From Sphingomonas aurantiaca (lineage in GTDB: Bacteria > Pseudomonadota > Alphaproteobacteria > Sphingomonadales > Sphingomonadaceae), in contig NZ_QAOG01000001.1 of the NCBI RefSeq assembly GCF_003050705.1, positions 124,001-188,000 of the forward strand: a stretch of 64,000 bases of DNA, given 5' to 3'. How positions within the stretch are numbered: position 1 is the stretch's first letter; each line of letters opens with the position of its first letter. A program made the position numbers and the translations under genes. Below the pieces are notes generated by a model, which saw only the letters and a program-made list of their open reading frames with translations, had not been told where the DNA came from and did not search any database. Positions 9,631-17,600 of the stretch are shown one piece after another.

Positions 9631-9998
9631 TAGATCCTCCCCCATTTCCGCGACCTCATTTTGGAGGTTGCACCCCTGACGACGCACCTTATCAAGACGG
9701 CGCTTGCTGCCTTGTTAGCGATATCAGTTTTATCGGACAATTGAATTTTTCGTCATTTCGTTGATGCGGGTTGATTGGCCCTACCGACATGCATCTGACC
9801 GTTGCCAAGTTGTTCATCGACCTGCCGCCCCTGCCCTCCTGTTCAATGAAACCCGGAGGAACTCTGCCTGCCATTGCGGACATCCCGCTTCTGGCGCTGT
9901 TCCACTTCGCGGACCGGATCACAGTGGCCGTGGACGGAACGCCCGGCTGCTGCCGGCCGAGTTGGGTGGCCTAGTCTGGGTTCCCCACCCGTTCTGCC
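9631..9998. other. TonB receptor upstream region and left edge of decayed island
   Basis: This stretch must hold the promoter of the leftward TonB receptor gene; the only clear element is its ribosome-binding site at 9631-9641. The segment 9700-9760 is locally AT-richer (around GCGATATCAGTTTTATCGG), as expected for a promoter, but no -35/-10 pair could be fixed. From about 9760 rightwards the sequence begins the decayed island: short frames interrupt each other and none reads as a recognisable protein. No direct repeat of the tRNA-Thr 3' end was seen here, so the left island boundary is not defined. Confidence 0.35.
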
Positions 9999-10472
9999 GT
10001 GTCGCAAGCCGGCGGCGATCCCGAGCCCTGCTCCGAACCGCAGGAACGCTTCGGCCTGATCGGCAACGATGCGAAGGTAGTCGCGATGCTCGCCCGGTCG
10101 AGCGCGCTGCGCAGGTGCGAGAGATCGTCGGCGAACGAGGGAGGACGACACGCTCGGCCAACTCGTCCCACCGCCACGATCAGCGACCTGTTCCCGATCG
10201 CGGCGGTCCGGATGACGAGGTTCGATACCGCGGCCGGATTGTTCGGCAAGGGCAGGCTGGCCGACGAACTCTGCATCACGGTCCCCACGCTGAACTTCAA
10301 CATCAACAGGGACCGCGGCGAGTCCGACCCGAACATTCCAGACGTTGCTGCCGCACGCAGGTCCCGCGGCGAGCAGCTTCCCGCCCACGCCCGCAAGCTG
10401 CGCGAGGCGAAGTTGCTGCAGTTTGCCAAGCGTGAGGCCAATCGCTCGCCCAAGCCAACGCGTCCCTGCTGA
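9999..10472 (+). pseudogene. Hypothetical island protein, probably degraded
   Basis: A 157-residue frame that does not match any family I can name. The second half (ATISDLFPIAAVRMTRFDT, then LADELCITVPTLNFNINRDR and EQLPAHARKLREAK) reads like a genuine small protein with a helix-turn-helix-like segment and basic C-terminal helix. The first half loses protein character around 10120-10160, suggesting an internal frameshift. Its 3' end overlaps the reading frame of the integrase remnant, as expected for a gene that once preceded it. Possibly an accessory or regulatory gene of the former integrative element. Confidence 0.35.
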
Positions 10473-11619
10473 CCGACGCGATCGCCGACTATCAGATCGC
10501 AGGGGGGGGGCAACACGCGCGCCTCCGCCAACACGATTGCGAGCCGCCTTGCCCACGTCGTTGAATTTCTCGATGCAGAGGGGGCCTTCGGTGTCGAAGG
10601 GCGGTTTGGCCATGCCAGGACGTGCGCGATGGCATGCGCGCCGGTGTTCGTTCACGCGTTCCGAACCCGATCACAGCAGCACCCTATCGAATGGCGAAAC
10701 GGTAAAAGCCAGGGCACCGTTTCACGCGCCCGCTCGCCAGCAGCGACCGAGGCCTTGATCGCACAACTCATCGCGCCACTGAATCACGCGGCCAATGCCA
10801 AGCCGCCTCGCTCGGACAAACGACCAATCTACAAACCCCTCCCCGCCCGCCAGGTGCAGCGCAAGCGACGCACCCGGATCCGGGATCGCAGAACTGGCAC
10901 AGATGCTTGCCTATGCAGCCGAGCCGGGTCGCCAGCGCGGATCGCTGCACGCATTCTTGATCGCGTCGATCTGCACGCTCGCGCGCCCTGGCGCTGTTGT
11001 AGACATCAACGTCGCGCCCGATCGGGAGCAGTGGTGGCCGGGCGCCCCGACGATCGACCTGAACCCCCAGGGAAGAACGCAGAACAAGAAGCACCGTGCA
11101 CTCGTGCCCGTTCTGCCAACGCTCGATCGCTGGCTGCGCGCTGAATACGCGACGTTCATGAATCTGGAACCGGCCGCCCGCCCGGGCCGCGGCTGGCTCG
11201 TCAATTATCACGGGCGCCCGGTGCAAGATGTCGACCGGGCTTGGGACACCATGCTCACGACGCTCGAAATGCCGAAGGGCCGCGAGTGGCGGTCCTATCT
11301 CCTGCAACACAGCCTCGCGACGCTCGCTCGGAACCGCGGCGCCACGAAATGGGATCTCGAAGGCTTCATGGGCCACAGCGACGGCAGCCAGACCGAAGTC
11401 TACGCGATCGGCGAATTTCCCAGCATCGTCACTGCACTAACCGGCATTCTGGCCGACCTTGAGAAGCTCGCCCCCGGTGCAATGCACCGAAGTCGCACCA
11501 AACAGGAAAACGCAGCAGCGCAGATCGGAGTGACAAAATGTAAGTTAAACCAAGAATTTGTCGCTTATAAAAATGGTGCCCTACAATGGACAAAGCTGAG
11601 CAATCAGATCATTGGATGA
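10436..11619 (+). pseudogene. Tyrosine recombinase (integrase), frameshifted and catalytically degenerate
   Basis: Three frames together spell one integrase. An N-terminal piece (ANASLLTDAIADYQIAGG, from about 10436) ends at a G9 run (10502-10510); a second piece (ANTIASRLAHVVEFLDAEG ... ALIAQLIAPLNHAANAKPPR) runs to about 10870; the catalytic domain is in a third frame (IAELAQMLAYAAEPG to the end). In the catalytic part the first Arg (TLARPGAVVDI) and the C-terminal GHSDGSQTEVYA with its Tyr are present, but the HxxR box reads YLLQ, so His and Arg are lost. The residue changes are explicable by single transitions. The element is therefore probably immobile. The 3' end includes a tRNA-like remnant. 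Confidence 0.75.
11574..11611 (+). repeat. Possible degenerate tRNA-Thr attachment-site remnant
   Basis: ATGGTGCC at 11573-11580 equals the start of the tRNA-Thr 3' end as read on this strand (ATGGTGCC at 13229-13236). It is followed by short matches TACA and GGAC in the same order and then by GCTGAGC, which matches the D-arm sequence of the same tRNA. Integrase genes that abut this tRNA normally read through it as a tail GAAYRTRTCDPRIT; here the integrase tail reads GALQWTKLS, as if an internal part had been deleted. This is a weak but ordered similarity. Confidence 0.35.
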
Positions 11620-11699
11620 TTTCGGTCAGTCGTCAGTGTTATAAGGGTAGACGCTATGTTATGGGTCCTCGAGATTCCTGCGAATCCAACTACCGCCGT

Positions 11700-12011
11700 T
11701 CAGCCCGTCGCGTCGCGCAACGCTTCCAATGTAGCCAGCTTGACCGGGTCGTCAGCCGCAAGAGCATCTTCAAGATAGTAGCCATAAGATATGTTGCGCA
11801 CCACTTCTTGCGCCTCGCCACTATATTCCTCGGCTATGATGGGAAACGCGTTCACGAGCTCACGGAGAAATCCTTTGTCCATTTCTTGAAGATGGCTAGC
11901 CAAGGCTTCCATCATCTTCACGGCGGTGTCAGGGTTAAGTTCCTCGTCGCCGGTCAGTTCGAGGAACACGGCATACTCCGCGATAATTTCTGCAACCTGC
12001 ATAGCGATCAT
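11700..12011 (-). CDS. Putative immunity protein (103 aa, acidic, helical)
   Basis: I do not recognise a named family. The ATG at 12011 is chosen because it overlaps by 4 bp (ATGA) the stop codon at 12008-12010 of the restored toxin frame, and an AAAGG element lies upstream. The protein is acidic and predicted all-helical (VAEIIAEYAVFLELTGDEEL, ALASHLQEMDKGFLRELVNA). Position directly behind a C-terminal nuclease-like toxin, translational coupling, small size and acidity all fit an immunity protein that binds a cationic toxin. Its frame is intact although the toxin frame is broken, as expected if loss of immunity is selected against longer. Confidence 0.55.
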   Translation of the reverse strand: MIAMQVAEIIAEYAVFLELTGDEELNPDTAVKMMEALASHLQEMDKGFLRELVNAFPIIAEEYSGEAQEVVRNISYGYYLEDALAADDPVKLATLEALRDATG

Positions 12012-13116
12012 GGCTTCAGAACCTTTACGTGGATGTTCGTGATGCTCATCTGCTTGAGCAGTTTCAGTGCCTTGGTTTTCTCGACAGGCGTAGGGACCTC
12101 CCACGTCCCGATCAGACGGTGTTGTGCTAATACCTCAGACTGCCGCAAAATCTGGGCCCGCGAACGAGGCCTGTTTACGACAGCCCATTTCGGTCGACCA
12201 TATAATCGCCCTGAATGCCGTCAAACTTCACCGGCCGCTTAGAACCGTTGGGCATCGTCCGCATCAACGTTGGCGCCTGACCGGCGCGCGCGCCGGGCGC
12301 CGAATCGTTATAGGGTTTCCAAGGCTTTTTTAACTTGGTCGTCTCCTTGACCCAGCCAATTTGCGGCGGGTCAAAGGTTATACGCGGCCTCGCGATAGCA
12401 AGTCGGCGCAATGCGGCAGCCTTGGAGAGCGCCGCCCCCGGCGCTACCGCCAGTGCGACGTTCCCAGCAACCTTTCCTGTAGCGCGACCGATGTCCCGCG
12501 CCGAGGCGTTGGCAACGGCGCTTACCGCGCGGGAGGCCTGGATATGGGCCGGGGTATCCTCAGCAGTGATTGCGGTGTCGATCATGGCCGCGATGCCACG
12601 GCCGGCGCTGCGAACAGTCGTTACCGGGTTTGTTGTTAGCGCAACATGGACTCCCGTCACGGTTCCTTCCCCAACATCATACAGTCCCTGACCGACGCCA
12701 CCAACAAATTCGGCGACGGGGTTCGGCTGACCACCGGGCCGCGCTCCCGGGATCCGCGTGGACTGCACCTTGGCCGACCTGCGTTCTACCGATTTCGGGT
12801 CGTCGCCCGTGAGCGGTCGGGCGCGGGGCGCTTCAGCCTTTGGCGGTTTTGCGGTCCGCGACGTATGATTATCCCCGAGGCTTGGAGCGCGACCGCTCCC
12901 AGAACGCACACGATCGTTTCTGGCGCTCGTCGTATCGGTTTGGGTCGATCCATCATGGCGCCCCGCGCCTGCAAATGTAAACCGGCCGTCCGCCGGATCA
13001 TGCCATGGGTTGAATTTGAGTTCGAGACGGTCAGGACCTAGCGCCGATGGCACCATGCCCGTCCGTAGCCACCGTGAAAATGCGGTTCGCTTACTGGTGC
13101 CTGATGCCTGGACCAT
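12008..13116 (-). pseudogene. Polymorphic-type toxin with restriction-endonuclease-like C-terminus, frameshifted
   Basis: The frame from ATG 13116 (GGGGGTGG upstream) reads 313 residues and stops at 12175. The N-terminus carries KFNPWHDPADGRFTFAGAGR, a motif I associate with bacterial putative secreted toxins. A low-complexity linker, a Gly/Ala-rich middle and a C-terminal domain (WVKETTKLKKPWKPYNDSA ... RPVKFDGIQGDYMVDR) follow. Supplying one base near 12190 continues the protein in another frame as DRKWAVVNRPRSRAQILRQS to KVLKP, with stop at 12008-12010 exactly overlapping the next ATG. The intact form would be about 369 residues. The GD-x3-DRK pattern suggests a PD-(D/E)xK nuclease. No signal peptide; the delivery route is unknown. 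Confidence 0.65.
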
Positions 13117-13229
13117 GCCACCCCCCGCCTATTGCTGCGGTGAGAACATCTGAGCAACATTATCCTGCAGGTCCAGCGCAACGCGAGCAAATCTTAAAAT
13201 CCGCCCCGCTCGTCCGCGCTTCTGTAGTA

Positions 13230-13305
13230 TGGTGCCGCTTACAGGACTCGAACCTGTGACCCCCGCATTACGAATGCGATGCTCTACCAGCTGAGCTAAA
13301 GCGGC
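13230..13305 (-). tRNA. tRNA-Thr (anticodon CGT)
   Basis: Read on the minus strand, the acceptor stem GCCGCTT pairs with AAGCGGC. The D-arm has AGCTCAGCTGGTAGAGC, the anticodon stem TCGCA/TGCGG encloses the loop TTCGTAA with anticodon CGT, and the T-arm contains GGTTCGAGTCC. The CCA end is encoded (TGG at 13230-13232 on the plus strand). Its 3' end faces the decayed island at 9.7-13.2 kb, the usual orientation when an integrative element has used the tRNA 3' end as target. Confidence 0.97.
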
Positions 13306-13439
13306 CCGACGACGGAAACATCCTGTCGAGGGGGCGGCAATTAACAGCGGTTTTGCGGGCTGACAAGCGGTTTGCGAATTTACCCGGTGTTTACCAAGCG
13401 TCGTGCACAACCGGCGCGACGGTACGGGGATCCTTGGGC

Positions 13440-14606
13440 ATGACGATGGCACGCAGCGGAGATGGCGGACACGCCGCGGGGGCAGACAGTCTCGCGCTCG
13501 CCGGCGCCCGGCACGCGCTCCACGCGGACGGTGTGCCGCATGAGACGCTCGGCGCGGATTCGACCGATGCGGGCGTCAACGACGTGATGTTCGATCTCGG
13601 CGGCGACGAGCGCCGGATGCATGTGCGCGCCTATAATCACTGGGTGTCGCTGCTGGACGGGCGCCCCTATCCCTCGATCGCGAACCTCGAACCCGAGACG
13701 ATCACCGATTTCGGGCCGCACAGCGTGCTGCTCGATTTCAGCCACGGCATGGGCGATCCGAAGATCGCCTATCTGGGCCGTGCGCTGCGCGAGGAATGCG
13801 GGCTGGAGGGGCCGATCGCGACGATCGCCGACGTACCGAGCCGCTCGCTGCTGTCGCGACTGACCGACCATTATCTGCAGATCATCGCCAACCGCGCGCC
13901 GATCGGCTTCGAGGCGGAATTCGTCAGCAGCCGGGGGCGCACGACGCTGTACCGCGGGATCCTGATGCCGTTCGCATCGGGCGGCACCACGATCGACTTC
14001 ATCTATGGCGTGATCAACTGGAAGGAGCTGGCGGACGCCGACATGCAGGCGACGCTGGTGGCCGAGCTCGACGCCGCCGTCCGCGCGACGCCGCAGCCTT
14101 CGGGCGCGATCGCGCAGGTCTGGGCCGATGGTCCGAGCAGCGGTTTCGAAAGCGCCGCGCCGCCGGTGCAGGAGCTGGTGCTCGACTCCCCCCTGCCCTC
14201 CCAAATGCTGCCGTCGGACGCGCTGCCGACCGGGCCGCTCGGCGAGCAGCTGGCGATGGCCCGCGAAAGCGCGGCGCACCTGCGTGCCGCCGAAGCGCGC
14301 AGCCGCGCCGCGCTCGATCGGGCATTGAGCCGGGCGCATGACCTCTGCGTCGCGGCCATGTGCGAGCGCGATGACTATGCCGCGATGCTCGCCGCCGCGT
14401 GCCTGCCGCAGGAGACGGTCACGCCGTTGCAGATCGTCACGCTGGTCTTCGGTCACACGATCGACGCCGCGCGGCTCGCGACGTTCGCCGAGGTGTTGTC
14501 GCATGCGCAGCGTCACCAGGTGCCCGTCGGTGGCTTGCCGAGCTTTCTGCAGAGCTATGACGGCGACCTGAGCGCGATTGCAGTGGCCGAACGCGCCGCG
14601 GCTTAG
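13440..14606 (+). CDS. PAS_5-domain protein of unknown function
   Basis: A 388-residue soluble protein. Residues about 62-195 (RAYNHWVSLLDGRPYPSI ... TTIDFIYGVINWKEL) match the alphaproteobacterial PAS_5 family (formerly DUF1457), which usually occurs as a stand-alone sensor-like domain. The C-terminal half is Ala/Glu/Arg-rich and helical, probably a coiled coil (near 285-310), without a kinase, cyclase or DNA-binding domain I can recognise. The ATG at 13440 is preferred over an in-frame one at 13353, which lies between the tRNA and the conserved part; ATG 13446 is also possible. It lies 76 bp upstream of the glutamate dehydrogenase gene on the same strand. Confidence 0.75.
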   Translation: MTMARSGDGGHAAGADSLALAGARHALHADGVPHETLGADSTDAGVNDVMFDLGGDERRMHVRAYNHWVSLLDGRPYPSIANLEPETITDFGPHSVLLDFSHGMGDPKIAYLGRALREECGLEGPIATIADVPSRSLLSRLTDHYLQIIANRAPIGFEAEFVSSRGRTTLYRGILMPFASGGTTIDFIYGVINWKELADADMQATLVAELDAAVRATPQPSGAIAQVWADGPSSGFESAAPPVQELVLDSPLPSQMLPSDALPTGPLGEQLAMARESAAHLRAAEARSRAALDRALSRAHDLCVAAMCERDDYAAMLAAACLPQETVTPLQIVTLVFGHTIDAARLATFAEVLSHAQRHQVPVGGLPSFLQSYDGDLSAIAVAERAAA

Positions 14607-14682
14607 GTGCGCTGCAGCATATCCCTTCGCACCTGCCACAAGCCTTGAGATAGGCGAACGGCGAGCGCATAGGCCCCAATCT

Positions 14683-17600
14683 ATGGCGAACCAATCGTTG
14701 AAGACGCTCACCGAAACCCTTGCGGGCCGGTTGACCGAACGGGCCCTTCCGGGCGAACTGAAAGACTTCGGTCCGAGCGAGGTCGCGCAAGCTGCGGCGT
14801 TCGTTGCGGCGACCGCGGCGCACCGCAGCGACGGTGCGCCTGCGATCGCGATCGAGCCGATCAGCGCGGACGATACGCGGCGGCGTATGCGCCTCGCGAT
14901 CATCAACGACGACATGCCGTTCCTGGTCGATTCGATCGCTGCGGCGATCGGCGTGCAGGACATTGCGGTCGATCGGATCATCCATCCCGTCGTCCGGACG
15001 ACACGCGCGCCCGACGGCACGCTGCACGCGATCGACGCCGACGGCCATGGTGCCGGCCGCCCCGAATCGATGATCTATCTGGAGATGGAGCGCGCCGATG
15101 CGCGTGACCGTCGCGGACTGATCGAGGATCTGACCGCGGTACTCGCCGATGTCCGCGCGGCGGTAACCGACTGGCGCGCGATGCAGGCCGCGCTCGACGA
15201 CGACATCGCGATGCTCCCCGAGGGCGAGGGTGCGGCGCTGTTGCAGTGGTTCCTGAACGGGCACCTGACGCTGCTCGGGCACCAGATCTGGCATCGTGAC
15301 GGCAGTGGTCGCGCGGCGCTGGGCATTGCGCGCAACGAACACCGCGTTCCGATCCTCGCGGCCGCGTCGCGCGCGCTGGCGATCGAGTGGTTCGAGGCGG
15401 GTAATGATTCGCCGCTGTTGCTCAAGTCGAACCTGATCTCGACCGTGCACCGCGCGGTGCCGCTCGACCTCGTGGTCGTGCCGGTCATGGAGGGCACGAC
15501 GGTCGCAGGTCTGTCGATCTACAGCGGATTGTGGACCAGCGCCGCGCTGGCCGCGATGCCGCGCGACGTGCCGGTGCTGCGCACGCGGCTGGCGGCGATG
15601 AAGGCGAAGTTCGGCTTCGACCCGCGCGGTCATGCCGGCAAGGCGCTGACGCATGCGTTCACGGCGCTGCCGCACGATCTGGTGATCGCATTCGCCCCTG
15701 CCGCGCTCGAGGATCTGGCGCTGACCGCGATGAGTCTGGCGGATCGGCCGCGGCCGGCGCTCGTGCTGGTCGAATCCCCGCTGGGTCGTCACCTGTTCGG
15801 GTTCGTCTGGCTGCCGCGCGACGACGTCACCACCAGCCGGCGCGTCGCAATCGGCGACATGCTCGCGGAGGCGGCGAATGCCAGCATCCTGAACTGGTCG
15901 ATCGCGCTGGAGGACGGCGAGGTCGCGATGATTCGCTACACGCTCGATCTGCGCGGCGACGGGCGGATGCCCGAGGTCGCACCGCTGGCGCTGCGGTTGC
16001 AGCGGATGGTGCGCGGCTGGGTGTCGGACGTCGAGGCCGCGCTGGTCGAGACGTTGCCGCCGCCGCGTGCGGCGCGCCTGGCGCTCAAATGGGCCGCCGC
16101 ATTCCCGCAAAACTATCGCAACCTCAGCACGCCCGCCGAGGCCGCCGAGGATATCCAGCGTATCGCCGCACTGACCGATACCGATGGACGCGGCGTGCGC
16201 CTCGTCCCGGGTGAGGCCGGCGCCGATCCGCAGCTCAAGATCTACAAGCTGGGCGGCGCGCTGCCGCTGTCCGACGCCGTGCCGGTGCTGGAGAATTTCG
16301 GTTTCCGCGTGATCGGCGAGCTGCCGACACGGTTGCGCGACGACAGCATTCCGTTCGTGCATGATTTCGTGCTCGAGGCGAATGCCGCTGCGCAGCAAAG
16401 CGATGCCAGCATCCTCGAGGGCGCGATCGCTGCGGTACTGGAGGGCGCGGCCGAGAACGACGCGTTCAACCGGCTGATCGTCGAACTCGGCATGCGCCCC
16501 GACGCCATCGTGCTGTTCCGCGCGTGGTTCCGCTATCTGCGCCAGGCAGGGCTTCCCTACGGGCTGACCACCGTCGTCGATGCACTCCGCCGTGCACCCA
16601 AGGTCGCGGCGGCGCTGATCGCGCGCTTCACGGCGGTCCATCATCCGGATCATCCGGGCAACGCGATCGAGGCGGACCAGGCGATCGAGACCGGGCTCGA
16701 CGCGGTGTCGGCGATCGACGACGACCGCATCCTGCGCGCCTATCGCAACCTGATCGCAGCGACGCTACGCACGAACGCGTTTGCACCCGCCGCGGCGGAA
16801 GCGCTCGCGTTCAAGCTCGACAGCCATCTGATCCCGGGCCTTCCCGCGCCCGTGCCTTGGCGTGAGGTGTGGGTCTATTCGCCGCGGGTCGAGGGAATCC
16901 ATCTGCGTGCCGGCCCGGTCGCGCGCGGCGGCCTGCGCTGGTCCGATCGTCGCGACGATTTCCGTACCGAGATCCTCGGGCTGATGAAGGCGCAGCGCGT
17001 CAAGAACGCGGTCATCGTGCCGACCGGCGCGAAGGGCGGCTTCTATCCGAAACAGCTCCCCGCCCCGTCGAACCGCGACGCGTGGCTGGCCGAGGGGACC
17101 GAGAGCTACCGGATCTTCATCCGCACCTTGCTGTCGATCACCGACAACATCGTCGAGGGCAAGGTCGTGCACCCGGACGGCGTGACGATCCTCGACGGCG
17201 AGGACCCGTATTTCGTCGTCGCGGCGGACAAGGGCACCGCGACGTTCAGCGACGTGGCCAACGCGCTCGCACTTGAACGCGGCTATTGGCTGGGCGACGC
17301 GTTCGCGAGCGGCGGCTCGGTCGGCTACGACCACAAGGCGATGGGCATCACCGCCAAGGGCGCGTGGCTCAGCGTCCAGCGCCACTTCGCCGAGCGTGGT
17401 CTCGACGTGCAGAGCGAGAGCATCACCGTCGTCGGCTGCGGCGACATGTCGGGCGACGTGTTCGGCAACGGCATGCTGCTGTCGAAGACGCTGAAGGTCA
17501 TCGCGGCGTTCGATCACCGCCACATCTTCCTCGATCCCGATCCCGATCCGGCCGCAAGCTGGACCGAGCGCAACCGCATGTTCGCGCTGCCGCGGTCGAG

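Noticed and set aside
4963..9633. A 1556-codon open frame on the plus strand opposite the TonB receptor and halogenase 2
   Set aside because: It is antisense to two recognisable genes, has Arg/His/Asp-rich low-information composition typical of GC-rich mirror frames, and shows no domain.
13353..13439. N-terminal extension of the PAS_5 gene to ATG 13353
   Set aside because: The added residues come from the spacer right after tRNA-Thr, have no protein character and no ribosome-binding site.
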